Source: Cristatella mucedo (taxonomy: Eukaryota; Bryozoa; Phylactolaemata; Cristatellidae). From it: DNA of 64,000 nt. This document shows positions 32,007-45,150 of this stretch, in pieces. The notes beneath the pieces were generated by a model. It was not told the DNA's origin. It worked only from the letters and a program-made list of their open reading frames with translations, and did no database searches. Position 1 is the stretch's first letter. Every line of letters starts with the position of its first letter. The DNA is taken from assembly GCA_009760855.2 (NCBI GenBank), contig WPIO01000032.1, forward strand, positions 3,924,001 to 3,988,000. Direction: 5' to 3'. Both the position numbers and the translations under genes were made by a program.

Positions 32007-32464
32007 ACGCCGCGTGCTCCCGAGCAGCACGCACGACGGCTGCTATATCGTATAATACAGCCGTCGTCGACAACGCCACGACTCGCTTGGGGGCTTCGCT
32101 CTTCGCGCCGCCATCGCGCGCCCGCGAGCCCCTACAACACAGCCGCGTTACGATCGTGGTGCGCTGCTTATGCGTCCAGTCAGAACGCAGCGCCCGCAAA
32201 CGCAGCGCTCGTAAGGGTACTAGTCTCAGCCGACGCTCAAGGAATATCGGCGACGGCTGGATCGTGTAGCACGGCTAGTTACTGGTTGGTGCTGCGCCAA
32301 TGCATCACACAGGTGCGCCGACAGTAGCCGGAGCGACGAGGAGCGCTCGTACCTGAGCGCACACCGAGTCAGTATCCGTAATGCAGACAAGTCTATTTAA
32401 CACCAGCGGACGGTTACGGTCATTCAACGGCGACCACGACGTACACCGACGACCTAGAGCTGGT

Positions 32465-32645
32465 GAGCCTTGATGGCACACTAGGTAAGGCGGTTGCTTT
32501 CACGACCTCGGATCCGAGGTCGTGGGTTCGATTCCTGCGGTGGGCGATTCTGTACCGCCACTGCAAGCGGTAGTGATAGCCGTAAAGGCTCTTCTGTTGC
32601 TATGCAAAAAGAGGCTGTTCAATCAGCTAGGGTTTTTTTGAGCTC
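32465..32645 (+). mobile_element. SINE-B copy (best preserved head)
   Basis: An A-box-like TGGCACACTAGG and an exact B box GGTTCGATTCC at 32525-32535. Just before the B box lies a near-perfect palindrome, ACGACCTCGGATCCGAGGTCGT. The body continues GTGGGCGAT, CCACTGCAAGCGGTAGTGAT, GGCTCTTCTGTTGCTATGCA, GAGGCTGTTCAATCAGCTAG and a T run. It shares this layout with four other copies. Confidence 0.7.
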
Positions 32646-33400
32646 ACATCAGCTCCAACGCCTTTGACCGGAGTTTTGAATCCTGACTGCCCGCCTATCT
32701 CAGGACATCCCTCTTTCATACGGCCTCGGCAATAATCCATCCTGTAATCGCATAATTGCAAATAATAACTAACCACCACAATTAGGCTGGCTTAGCTGGT
32801 GTTACCGTAGCAACCAGCCGCTTCAACGACGTGAGGCGTGCGGGGGGGGGGGGGCTCTGGGTCGCTGGCTCGCAGGGAGCGAGCCGGAGGCCCAAAGCCC
32901 CCTCCTAACCGTCAACAGATCGGGCGAAAGGGCTTGTTAAGGCGGGCCCGATCAAAATTGCAGCCGTTCGAGGCCCTCTAAAATGTCGAATGTATCCCGT
33001 GCCCCCCCCCTTTTCGAGGGTGACTTGACAGTGTAGAGGGGTCTTTAACTTAGCGCCCGGAAGGTTAACGAGCCTGTATGTGGTGCAGCCAGCACCGATA
33101 GCAGAAGGAGTCACCGACCTCTCTACAAAATGTAATCGAATTCGCAATACTCTTCGCGAGCAGTACACGTCCGCGAGCCGGAGACGGACCACACGTCCAA
33201 TCACGACTCCGGGAGCTGAACGAGAGACCGGCGGGAAAAGATTGCATCGCTGGGTGGCCATTCACTCATGCCTCCACCCAATCAGCGGTAAGCTCCCTGC
33301 CGCAGAGACGTTATGCACTCCTGCCCTGTCAGGCTAGGGCGGGCCAGCAATGTGGCAATGCTACGCCCACAGCAGCACTTGACGAACGTTTAGCAGCACT

Positions 33401-33904
33401 CCGGGGAGACGCGGGAATTCGCGAGTGCGGGATGAACGTCTGCATTTAAGTAAAGGACCAGACGCCTGAACGATACCTTTTACCAGTTCCTCCGCGCTCT
33501 CGCGTAAAATGATTTTGCTCAAGCTTCGCGAAAGACTCTTATCGGATTTCCCTAATTTTACCGCGCCGAGCTTCAGCCACGACCTTTGCTAATGCTACAA
33601 CGGTCACACTGCCGCCGTTAAAATCTTCTAGAGTAGCAGTACTCAAATTCAGTCGTGTCACCGCCATTAGAGCACTTGAGTTCCAGACTCGCAGTAGTCT
33701 TAGGTTTACTCTCAGCAGACTACTGAATAGCCTTGGCTTTTTAGTTGGACATTCTAACTTTTGCTTCAGCACATCTATATACCCATCATTAAGGCAACTA
33801 AACATTAGTCAAATATATCTGAACGTCTACTAAACGCCGCTAAATGCCGCTCGGCTGCGAACGCTGCCTCTTGAACTATTTGGTATTAGCGACGATTCTG
33901 AATT
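33401..33904. other. Unassigned sequence
   Basis: Contains an 88-residue minus-strand open frame (33539-33805) with ordinary-looking composition but no recognisable motif. Confidence 0.35.
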
Positions 33905-34081
33905 CGCATAAGTTCGGTACAATTTGCATGCTGACCCTGTGCATGTCACCCCTAACCATAGTATTCTTTTCGTTTGTTTTTCAAGCATGATTTTACTTAC
34001 CATTCAATTGCATTTCACTTTACAGCAAATGTAAAGCGCCTAGAGAGAGATTAAGTTCTCTGGGGGTGCTTTATCAAGTGA

Positions 34082-34128
<47 letters not shown>

Positions 34129-34130
34129 AA
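33905..34130 (+). mobile_element. F1 LINE 3' end with (ATT)n tail
   Basis: The 3' UTR GCATGCTGACCCTGTGCATG is followed by AAGCGCCTAGAGAGAGATTA, GGGGGTGCTTTATCAAGTGA and an uninterrupted (ATT)n at 34081-34128. This is the cleanest example of the tail in the window. Confidence 0.85.
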
Positions 34131-34479
34131 TACCGTTTTTGATTCGATCAGCTTTGAAGGGGCTCCGCTTAAGAATTCGCGTTTATTTTCAGGGGGCAAA
34201 TTCTCTTTCGGGTCCCAAATTTCGGCAGACACTGAACAGCAACTTTTGCTTACCAAAAAAAACAATTTTTTACAGATTCCTTATTGTAGCCAGAAACCAC
34301 TGCTAAAGCTCGCGCCTGGAAGTGCGGCTAGCTACTCGCAGGTCCTGCCTCAACGCGCGTGGGCACGCTGAAGGTAAATTTCTGATAGGGCAGTCAACAT
34401 TTTTTAACTTAGCTTTCCACGTACTCCGTCAGCTCTACCAGATTTGCCTACGTCACGCAGACTGGACTGTACGATGAGT

Positions 34480-34660
34480 AGCGCACTCGCATCGCTAAGC
34501 AAGGTGGTTGCTTTTCACGACCTCGGCTCCGAGGTCGTGGGTTCGATCCTGTGGTGGGTGATCATTTATCACCACTGCAAGCGTTGGTGATAGCTGTCAA
34601 GGCTCTTCTGTCGCTATACAAAAAGAGGCTGTTAAATCAGCTAGTATTTTTTTAAGCAAG
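34480..34660 (+). mobile_element. SINE-B copy
   Basis: ACGACCTCGGCTCCGAGGTC, then GTGGGTTCGATCCTGTGGTG (B box short by one base), CACTGCAAGCGTTGGTGATA, GGCTCTTCTGTCGCTATACA, GAGGCTGTTAAATCAGCTAG and a T run. Confidence 0.7.
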
Positions 34661-34811
34661 CGTTGCATGTCACGTGAGCTGAGCTGAGCTGATGCCATTC
34701 GTGTGGCTCTTCCTGCTCTCATTGTTTTACACAGCCTTCGCTCCTCAATTGCAGTAACAACCTCTTCAATGTCAGCTACGCCTAATACCGGGATTCCTTG
34801 GCCTCCTGGTT

Positions 34812-35570
34812 TAATGATTATTGTAAAATACTTGTGGATCACAATGGGAGAACTAGATGTAGTTCTAGGCACTTTACTTACGCTAGACAGAAAGCGTGCT
34901 AGCTGATTACTTGTGAAATTCACAATCAGTTTTAGAACGCATAGGCACATAGCAGACAATTCCAACAGACCGAGCAAATACTGCTAAACAATGTGGATTC
35001 TATCTTATATTTAAATGTTGCCTAGTCAGAGAAGGTATCGTGACGCCAGCCTGTCGAGAGCTTCAGGCTTTGAGATCGCACAAATGAAGGCATGGTCTCA
35101 AAATGATTTTACTTTGTTTAGATGCACAAATAAACTGCTGCCGTCAGGGTAGTAGTAGCTACGATAGGTAGCTAGGAGAGTATTTCGGATAGTTGAGCTG
35201 GAGCTGGGTGGAGACAATCGTTGAGCCAAAAGAGGATTTGAACAAAATTGGAGACTCTTTGGGATGGGGAGCCAGTGCACGTCAATCATAAGTGGCGTAA
35301 TTTAGCAGTTGTGATGCTTGTGAGAGAGTAAGCCTGGCTGCTGAGTTTTGCACTAACTTCAAGTTTCATACTCCACTGGCAGGAAGACCTTCGAGTGGTC
35401 AATTATACAATTCTAGACGGTACTTCACGAATGCACGGACCAGACTGGCAGCGGTATTTTTCTCTCTCAGCAAGCTTGAATTTGTGCAATCATGCCTAGC
35501 GTGGAAGTAGGAAGACTTTGCTACGGAGCTGATGCGGTCATCTACCAAAATTTCACTTTGAAACTAGCAT
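34812..35570 (-). mobile_element. F1 LINE copy, degenerate
   Basis: A diverged tail (TCTAGGCACTTTACTTACG) is followed by sequence collinear with 20600-21160: GTGACGCCAGCCTGTCGAGA, GGGGAGCCAGTGCACGTC, GCTGCTGAGTTTTGCAC and GAGCTGATGCGGTCATCTAC. Frame fully broken. Confidence 0.7.
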
Positions 35571-36795
35571 CGGCTGCGTTTAGCTAGTGGAGATGTCCTG
35601 GCGGAGCCGCTCAAATGGCTCACTCTGGCATTGTCCGGGCTCCGTCCAGACGCGCATTTCCCGTCTGGATTTTCATCTTCGTTCCTTTCTTTATCGATCA
35701 CTCTCCTATTTGAGCTGGGCTCTCTGCGTCTGATTACTGTTGAGATAGCAAATTGGTTGAGATCTCCGATCGGCACTAAATCGAGCTTTGATTGTCGTTT
35801 CGCTGCTCTGGAGTTATGCCACTGCTGTCTTCGTGGCTTTGCGAAGTTAGCGACCGCTGTTGGCCTGCGTGTTTATGCCTATGCACATGAAACTGCTATG
35901 TAATATATGAAACAGTGCGCTCTAGGGTCAAGCTCAGCGTAATGAATTCACACTTTGCAGAATACTCCGCTGAAAAACGAACGCCTGGATAAATTTTGTG
36001 ACTAGCGGCTTTGCTAAAATCAGAAGAAATATTAAGCGGCGGCTGAATGTGCCAAAAAGGCTACATATAGGTAGGTGCCTAGATAAAATCACTTGAATAT
36101 TTTCTTACAATATATCTTTTTGCAGCTTTGTGGTTGGCCTGATCTTCCCGAAAAAGGCTGTGGAGACCCGCGGTGGTGACAATTAATCACTTGCCCGGTA
36201 GCTCAGAGGACCGTTAACGGTTGATGTCATGCTACATTTTCTCGCAGTCTCATAGCAGGTTATATGTAAAAAAAAAAATTTGAGCGATACAACTGTAATT
36301 TTAATTACTAAAAATCAGGACAGCTGCAGTCTTCGTTAAACTTTAATTATAGGGAGTAATATTTTTTTCTTAAATTGTTCTCTGGGTTCAATTTTCTTCG
36401 GCTATCGATAGCATGTCTAGTCAAAGCTGGTTTCATATCTAATGTTTGCCACCAGAGCCAAGTGCAAGCCTGTCGTCGAGCGCACTCCCGTGACCTGGAT
36501 ACTGTCTAGCCCACCTGTCGCATAGACACGATAGTCCCAGGTCCACGCACCTCGTGTGACCTTATGGCCTTGGTCCACGTTTTCCAGTTTTCTACTTGCA
36601 CGTTTTCCAGCTCCTGGCGTAAGAAGCTGTCGAATCGAAACTTTAGTTTAGTGCGCACGTTTGAAAAATGAAAGATATCCTCTCTGTGTACTTGAAGTTG
36701 AATTTAAACCTCGCATGATGAAGACAAGAGAACATAACTTATTACAAGCCAACTGTATTTAATCTCAGAAGTGTGAACTAGGTCCAGACTTAAAA
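35571..36795. other. Unassigned sequence
   Basis: No recognised gene or repeat. A 90-residue plus-strand frame at 35631-35903 shows no known domain. Confidence 0.35.
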
Positions 36796-36799
36796 GGTA

Positions 36800-37880
36800 A
36801 TACAGTGTATCTCCGTCTGGAACTCCACAAAGCCATAAAGACTGTGTGGGTGTTACGCAGAAGAGTTTTATATAGCGCACTTACAGCCGAAGCGGCTTTT
36901 GGTGCGCATTTGGTAGCCAACAGACTTCATTTCACGTAACAAAGAGAAAGTGGGAAAAATAGCAGTCAGGAGAGCACTTGAGGTAGTGAGTAGCATGGAA
37001 GTAGCAGCTCAGGACCGCTGGAAAGGGTGAGCCATAGTCGGCAGCACAAGAATAGTTGTCGTTGCGTAAAAATTGTGGAAGCGCGCTCCACAGTCTAGGA
37101 CCTGCAGAGTTAACGCTTCTGTCGCCAACGGTCTTTAAGCGGAGTAATGGAACAGCTAATTAATTGTGCATACAGGACATGAGGGCACGAGGAGGCTGAA
37201 ACTGGTGCAGCAGTTCAGCTAGGAACGGAGGAGCCAAGCCGTGGCGGGCCGTGTGGGTCAAAGCGAAAGAGCTTTGCACTGTATCTGCTGATCAACCGGC
37301 AGCCATTCAAGCACTTTTAGCAAAGAAGATACGTGCTCAAACCTCTGGGACTTGAAAACTAACCTTGCAGCCATATTCATGGACAGATGCAGTGGCCTAA
37401 TTGCTTTCTTTGGTAGCCCAGCCAAAAGAGATTACAATAATCAAGCCGAGACAGAACTAAAGAGCTAGTTAAATTTTGCACAAGCCACTGTGGAAGGCAG
37501 CTCCTAATCTTGGATAGGGATCGGACGTGATGACTAGCTGCAGAAGCAGTCTTCTGAATGAAGCTTTTAAAATTTAGGCAGCTGTCGAAAACGACACCTA
37601 AATTTCGAGCACGCGGTGATGGTCACACAACAGTATCACCTATTAGAAGAGCAAAGCCTTCTAATCCTACCACGCACTTATGGTGTCCTATGAGCAGCAG
37701 TTTGGTTTTATCGTCATTTAGTTTCAAGAAATTTTCCGAGATCCAGGTTCGAATGTCGGCAAGGAAAGCATTCAGTTAATCATTTGCTGCAGCAGATTCC
37801 GACGGTTTTAATGACAGGTAAAGCTGAGTATCGTCAGCATAAAAGTGATATCCTATTTCGTGGGCAATAGCTATTATCAG
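36800..37880 (-). mobile_element. F2 LINE 3' fragment, degenerate
   Basis: Collinear with the copies at 58630-59500 and 22060-23100. It begins TGTATCTCCGTCTGGAACTC, then GTGGGTGTTACGCAGAAGAG, then the RT C-terminus with stops, up to GTGATATCCTATTTCGTGGG, which corresponds to the YADD-flanking region. Confidence 0.75.
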
Positions 37881-40580
37881 CACAAAATATTGCTGACCTG
37901 CATATTTTGAAAATTCATTCTTCTGTGTTCTTTTAAATGAATCCAAATGTTCTCGACTAATAGCAGATAACCTTAAAAAGGAGTGCTACACGTGGACGAG
38001 ATACCGTGTTTGGTTTCTATAAGATAGATCCTTAAAACACCATTGCAATTCTGACCCGTGCAGCACAAGTTACAACGATTTCTTTTGGTATTGCAAAGCA
38101 TATTTGAGACTCACTTCATAAGGTTTTGGGTTTTTCTTGCCTTAAAGGTCATTCCTTAGCTCAAGAATTGTGTACTCGGCTGAATCCGACTTCGCCTACA
38201 AGTTTTTTATTTTGTCTCTGTAAGCATTAATCTGAATTTCGACGCTGCGACAGGGATCGACGGTTTTCCTATAAATAAAAACGCCTATCACAATTTCTCT
38301 GGCTTACAAAATATTCGTCTAAAATGCACAAGTCCTACGCATGTCATTCATGTGATGAATATTTGCTCAGTCATTTTCACGGCAAATTGAATCATGACTG
38401 GCGGTCAAATGAATGAGAATATGAGACTTGGCGTTGCTGAATGAAACCGCCTCCCTTACGAAGCCGTGTGCCATTTTATTAACGCTCTTTAACATTACGA
38501 ATTGTAGCTACAATAATCACAAACCATCTACGGTTGATAAGATATTTCTTACATCTGCATAACAATCGGCACAAATACAAAACATAGCTTACAATTTGAG
38601 AACAGAAGATATCAATCGGATCAATGGCTACGTATTCTTTCAATACATGCAAGCGATCTCGCACGTTATAATTTCCAAGCCACCACATCGCTGAAATAGG
38701 CCAATGCAAGCAGACGGTCAGTCAGCACATTGTGTTATCAAGCAAACCCACCCCCTTTCATGGCCATTTGTTGCGCTGCTATAAATAAAACTAAAATCAG
38801 TAAATATGAAAAAATCATTTAATTACTTTTACTTTTGTTAATAAATGTTCAAGAGCTTTATGGCACGAATAATGTATACGGGAATTAATAAATGCCTCCA
38901 GTAAACCTATATCCAGGATAGTATTAAGAGCTAAACCTTGATTTTTAGAGGTCCTAACTTCGAGCCACCGGAAGTTGCAATTTGTAACCGTTTTCCCACT
39001 CTTTCAGATCTGAAGGAACTAAGAGCTGGTTTTTTCTTTGGGTGAGGAATCTTACTTGATTATTGCCCTCAGGCTGGTGTTCCCTTTTTCACCCGTTCAG
39101 GTAATTTGAAAGTAATAAACTAATATTAATTGGTTGTGATCAAAATCTACTAAATAAATATATGTGAAATGAATTAAATGGTAGAAATGCTAGAAGTTCA
39201 GTACGTAACCTTTGTCTTGCGCATCTTATTAAAGATGCAGTGCTCCCGTAGTGGAGAGTGATTCTTTGGGAAATCAACCAGGTACCGCAAAATGGCATAA
39301 TAGTAAGATCACAATGCATTGGTACCTAGTCAAAGTGCTGCAACTAAACATTAAGGTAAATGTAGATACGGCTGACACAGAAAGCAATGCCTCATAATGT
39401 CTCATTCGTGGACTCTCCCCTGTTCTCTGTATATCTTGGCTTCTGAGGACTAATGCAAGTGGGACGGTTTGATGAGCGAATGGATTATGTGCAGTGCGGT
39501 TACATCTAGTGGCATACACCACTCTGTTCAAAAGCTCGCCCTTAACACATTTGCACATGCTGCTCTTTAAATTTTCCAATCGCCCTTGCAAAGATGCATC
39601 TAAAAACGCGCTAAAATTAAGTCATAACTCCTTGCTCAACAAAATGCAATGCCAGTGTACTAAGCTACAAGAGGTGCAGTCACGAACTCCTCACGCGATG
39701 AGAAGTTGTCTTTGTGTGGATTTATTTTTGGTCACAAGCTAAGCATTAGCCGTCATGCGACCCCGTGAATTCTTTATCAGCGCATCTTGGTTTGATCTCG
39801 TGTATAAGCCAATCAATGGAGGGAAGTCTGAGGTACTTTTTGGCCAGATACGGGATCTCAGGCCTCAGGTGCTCGTCTACTACATGCAAGCTTGCTGTCC
39901 TAATTCGCCGCTACGTCTACCCTCTCGAAAGACTGGCGCGTTTGATTCGCAAAAAATCCTTATATTAAATATATTCCAGCCACAATTCTGGATTTGAATC
40001 AGTGGTATTAATGGTCTGAATCTGACACCTTAACAGCAGGCACCCATGTCCATAATCATCTGGCTGTCTGTACCACTAGTCTCACCGTTTCAAGTTTCTG
40101 ACGTTTTGGGCTTTGGTCAAGTTTGTGGAAGAATTTTTCCTGTTGTTCAATGGCTTACGAGAGGTTTAATCTAACCTGTAGAAATAAATGGTAAAAGCGC
40201 AATAAAGCTCCTCAAAATGTTCTGCTTTTAAAGTAAAAAAGTGATACTGGTCAGTGAAGTGTTAGGTAAGGCATGTGAGATTAACACTTCGTCGCTTTAA
40301 AGTATATTGGTTGCAAACGTTTGGTGGTAAAACTACTTCGGAACCATGGCCTCCGACGGAGCGATTGATCTATGAGTAAGTTTCAAATGACTTTCGATGA
40401 AATGTTTTAGCTCCCCTAAACTCGCTGCGTTATTGAAGCACTCATTTCAGAGCAGCGAAGTGCAGGCTCCGACGCTGGATGCTGACGCCATCGACACGCC
40501 CAGAAATGCCTAAACAAAAACCGCGTTGCCGCGTTGCTTTCCCATCGTTTGCCATTGCGTCCGTCACCTACATGGATCTC
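37881..40580. other. Unassigned AT-rich sequence
   Basis: No coding signal or repeat recognised. Confidence 0.4.
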
Positions 40581-40584
40581 ACTC

Positions 40585-40715
40585 TGGTTTGGCACAGTGG
40601 TAAAGGTGCTAGCCCGACCAAGGTCAAGGTGAATATTTTTGAAAGCCGAGGTAGTGGGCTCCAGGTAAATTCTCTTAGGGCACTAAACAAATATATAATA
40701 TATATATATATACCA
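40585..40715 (+). mobile_element. SINE-A copy
   Basis: GGTTTGGCACAGTGGTAAAG head, CCCGACCAAGGTC, AGGTAGTGGGCTCCAGG, then a shortened tail TTCTCTTAGGGCACTAAACA and AT repeats. Confidence 0.55.
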
Positions 40716-41086
40716 AACCAGGAATTATGCATAACTATGTATAATTCCTGAAAAGGTCAGATTAAAATACTCTGCTTGGAGCATATGCTTAGAAAATGTA
40801 AGGAGACAACCTTTACAGATGTGCTAGCCGCAGCAGAAAAAGCTTACACTATTTAGGATGCTAACCGCTCCATATTTGACAGTGCACATAAGCATTCCAA
40901 ACTTTGACAGTGGCAGCATTGAGCTCGACATCTGCCACGGATATCGGCACTCTCCCTTCCAAATTACAGAATATCTCAATAAGATAAATTCAAGTTTTTT
41001 TTTTAATTCCTCTGGTAGGAAAGCCACAGCATCAATTAATTCTTTCGTCGGTCCTATTTTACCACCGACTGGATTCCTGTTAAGAG

Positions 41087-41695
41087 ATTGAAGGCATACA
41101 CAGCCGAGTGTGTCTTTAAGCGACGTAACATTAAAATTTGGGTCTACTCAGACAGGGACACCATATCCAAATTAATCTATGCATGTGTGACATCCAATGT
41201 CGACTTGTGTAGCTCACTCGCTACTCGCATATTTTCCGGCCTCTGCAATAAGGCTCTTACAGTCGGTGCAAAACTGCAGGCAGGCTTTTAGGCTATGAAC
41301 ATTACTGTTGCCATATTAGACCAATTCTCATCAACCTGCACTGCCTTCCCATTAAGCAGTGAAACGGCTTTAAGTTTTTATCCTTCACATTAAGTCTCTC
41401 AATCTTCTTCTCCGACCTGCCTATCTGAGCTACTTCCAAATAACTCTAGCTAACGTACCACCAGCTCATCAAAAATCAAGTCACTTAGCTGTGTCAACAT
41501 CTAATCTGAAAACCTTTGGAGATTGCACCGTTAGTTAGTATCCTCCCCCAAAACGAATTATGTCACAACATCCTGCTCACATGACGACATTTTAAAAGAA
41601 GCTGAACACACCTATTTCACACGGCATTTGTTGGGTCGGAGTGATTGTCCTATGTATATAATGGCGCTATAGAAATATATTATTATTTTTGTTAT
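41087..41695 (+). mobile_element. F1-related LINE C-terminal fragment, degenerate
   Basis: Frame pieces SDRDTISKLIYACVTSNVDL and CSSLATRIFSGLCNKAL recall the DRDTASTLVHVF...DICNSLLAGLP stretch of the F1 copy at 20.3-22.0 kb. The 3' end AAGAAGCTGAACACACCTAT leads into TGGCGCTATAGAAATATATT with ATT repeats. Multiple stops. Confidence 0.65.
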
Positions 41696-44600
41696 CATCG
41701 TCGTATTGTGTAGCTGCAATGGAAACCATAGACCTACGCATGGCGTGGGTGTTTCAAACGCGAAATTCACAGGCTTCGGCTCTACTGCTCAAACTGTCTA
41801 CTATTAATCGTACAATCTACGGCTCGAACCGGCCAACTAACATGAAGACTTGTGGAGGCGCTCAGCAGCCAATCCTCCGAGCTCCATCCAGAGCTACAGG
41901 TATGCGGTGCGTTCGCACATGCAATTTGGGCAAACGAGTGGACGATTGAGCTCTTTGTACGTCGTTCGGCGCAGCAGCCAAACCGGTCCATTTCATATTA
42001 CTACGTGACGAAGGCAGAGAGCAGATATTGCAAGCGCGACCTTGAACCTCATTCCCACATCGTGTATCCAGGGCTACAGGTGAGCTCTAGACAAGCCGAG
42101 CCAGAAAGATCTGCGTGCATGCATTCGCTCTATAGGTTTGGTCCCCTTTTCGCTACACGACGCTTGCCCTGGCCGAAAGAAAAGCACTTGGATATGCGTA
42201 TTTTGCGTCTTAATTTCCTGCAGCCTTTACAACAACTAATAAATGTAGTGCTCGGCTGAAAAGAAAAACGTCGCACGTAAGCACGCGATGAAGAATGTCG
42301 TTTTACAGTGCAATCTAGCCGAGTTGTGATGATGTCAATGCTCACTGGGCGGCGACGGCCGGACAGCCTGAGAGAAGCATGACTCTTTCGGTCAACTGCA
42401 TACAGAGTAGGGTGGCGGAAGTTCATTTTCAACCAATGAGACAGACTGTGGCAAGTCCAGCATGCCAGAAAGCTTGGCCGTCAGAGAATTCTCATTCGTT
42501 AACTTTTTTCAAATGGTGCATTCCACACTAAAAGTTTGGTTCCAAGAAGCCCCTTGAAGATGACCGTGGGTATGGCCCGCATCTGCCAGAGGGGAGAATA
42601 ACGGTGTAGGCGCGGCTGCCCATCGTACTGCACCCGGTTGGCTAGAATATTTTTCGTTCTGTTGATCGAGGATACTCGTGGTTCCAGTAAAGATTCCCAT
42701 CAATTTCAGTGCTTGTATGTGCGAATGCAGACGTGCATACCTGCGTATACTGCATTCAAGCTATGCACCCCTAAGTGTACTTGTTTGTCATTTTAAAAGA
42801 TATACGGACAACCAATATAGGGAAACCGCCGTGTTCATTACAGTGTGCTTAGGGTCGCATCTTGTTCCGGCAAGTTATACCTATGTGGGAAACTTTTCGC
42901 TACCCTAGTATTCACTGGCTGTCTTGATTGATACGCTTTCTACATAACTGCGAGTCGTCTAATATAGTCCGTGATTACTTCCCCATTCTGGATTACTACA
43001 TTTGTTAGGGGTGCGCTTAGCTAATTGCCGACGTGCAACCTTCGACAAGTGTAACGCTTAATTATTATTTTAGCGAAATGCACGTGAGGCGAATCAATCC
43101 AAAAAGGCGCAACACGTTCAGCCAATACCATTTTGCTACTTTTCACCAAGCAACCAGGGTCGATGGCCAAGTTCGCATTAGGACATTCGTCTCGGCTCAC
43201 CTTCATTGCATTGGCAAGTCAGCACCGGTCCGCAACGGTACGATGTATTATCAGGACCAAGAACGCATCGGAATAGACCTCTCTTAAAGCATTATGTGTC
43301 GCCTTCCTCATTTTTTCATAGCGGTATTGAGATTTTCTCTCGCTGCATCAAGTAGGACACTCGGCTGGCTGCATAGGCACTACCTTAACGACTCGTGTCG
43401 CGAATGACAGCTCAGCTTAGCAAGGACACTATCGTCCAGCATGACCCGACGTCTGACCAGACTGCCCAGTTTCGGTACAGTATTTTGCATGTAGCAATCC
43501 GGCACACATCTACCTCCATTATAATTCTAACAGGTATCTGGATTCAAGACTTACAGCGATGATCAAGACATGTCGATGATTTGATTCGGGTAAGTTGCCC
43601 GTTCAAGTAACCTGTACCATGCGATCTCTAGAAAACGACATTTACTTGAAAAAGATCGTTTCAATGGGGTTGCTGTGAAAATCGCGCTAGTACTATGCCA
43701 GCGAAATCAACGGTTACGGCATCCGTACTGCCAAGTGTTCAACTGCATTCAGCTTCATGGTCTGCATCAGCAAAGCTACATTAAGAGATGAATGAAAGGG
43801 AAAACAAAGCTGGCAGAGCACGTAGGATAGGTACGCCGAAGCAGCCGCTGGGCTCTTTAGACAATGAGTCAGAGTATGCCGTGTGATCGGCGTCTAGCTT
43901 CCTACGCTTGGCCCCCAAAGTGAAACAGCTCATTTGCATTCATGACACTAAATAGGGTCAATCGACATTCCCACCTGTGAGAGGGGAAAGAAAGCAATTG
44001 CATAACAAGTTGGGATATAGTAACTGGAATCAAGAGGGAGATTTTACCGAAAACCATTTAGGATATAATAATAATACACTTGATAAAGTGCATTGTTATT
44101 ATTATATCTCCGGATAAATTGTATTATTATATGCACGGCAAGTTGTAGAAGAGCAGTATTCCAAGTTGTATTTACCTTGCAGTGGCTGAGAGCAGGGCAA
44201 TTCGACACAGCTATTGCCCAGTACACGGATTCCAACTTCAAAGAAAAACTAGACTACTCCAATGATAAGGAGAATCTCATTTTCGCTCGGGCTTAATTTT
44301 TTCTTCTGCTTATATAGCATCCTTATTTGTTTTACATGGTCCGGTTGTTTTGATTTGCAAGTATAAGCTAATAGTGTTTTTGGTGACCTAATTGCCTATC
44401 ATCGCTGCAGCAAAATGCATAGCCTGACCTATTCAGAACAAGAATTCATCAAGTTTTGCAAAGAGCTTGTCTATCATACATACACCGATAAAGAATCCCA
44501 GAGCAATACAGATTTGTAGGCGAAAGGCCTACATTCTACCGTTTTCAGGCAACCAAGAGCTAGCTAGCCTCGAGGCCCCAACGGATCCAAGAGCTGGCTC

Positions 44601-45140
44601 ATACGTCTGAATGAAGCCAGATCGATAGGGGGGCATGACCTTGGCGACCATTCATAGATCGCAAGGCCTTGAACCGACCTCGTAGCTAACTGATAAGCTT
44701 CTTTCACCAATCGGGTGACCTAATTCCAAGTTTCGGCGTTTGTAGACAACCCAGGCCACTCGGTTCAAAGGGGTCTAGGGAGGTTTCGACGACTCCATGG
44801 GCAGTGAAGCAAGGTGCCAAGGTGTAATCCAATTCGAACCTAACGAATATACATAGCAGCTATGCTGTCATGAGGCAACCCGTTATGGCTTGAAAGGGGT
44901 CCACGGAGAGAGGACCACGACCTCAGAGCAGGCTGTAACTGCCATTAACGTTAACGATGAGCACAGCTACCTTAGCACCCAGCTAAGGTCCTTGTCTCGT
45001 TCTTGCAATCCCTGTCTGCACCACACTCTGAATGCAAACACCAATCGCTGGCATGCAATAGCGAGTACAGGCTGGGCTAAGCATGATAGCCACTGCTGTG
45101 GCTCTTGCAGCCACCGAGAACAGGGTCACGTTGGGCAATG
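41696..45140. other. Unassigned sequence between the 4.1 genes
   Basis: No recognised exon. A pair of facing F1 tail fragments forms an inverted repeat at 44062-44108. A plus-strand frame at 41852-42259 has no known domain. Confidence 0.4.
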
Positions 45141-45144
45141 AATT

Positions 45145-45150
45145 TTTATT
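45145..45150 (-). terminator. Candidate polyadenylation signal of gene B
   Basis: An AATAAA hexamer on the minus strand, about 940 bp downstream of the gene B stop codon. It is the first canonical hexamer I found beyond the stop. It would imply a 3' UTR of roughly 0.95 kb; transcript data would be needed to confirm it. Confidence 0.35.

Larger units (their letters stand above)
31100..33400. promoter_or_regulatory. CpG-rich block, possible promoter region
   Basis: CpG-dense segment between AT-rich flanks, with a GA repeat (31190-31240), a CT repeat (31926-32004), a SINE-B copy and G/C homopolymers at 32843-32854 and 33001-33010. No conserved exon was recognised. Its role as a promoter is only inferred from composition. 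Confidence 0.3.
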
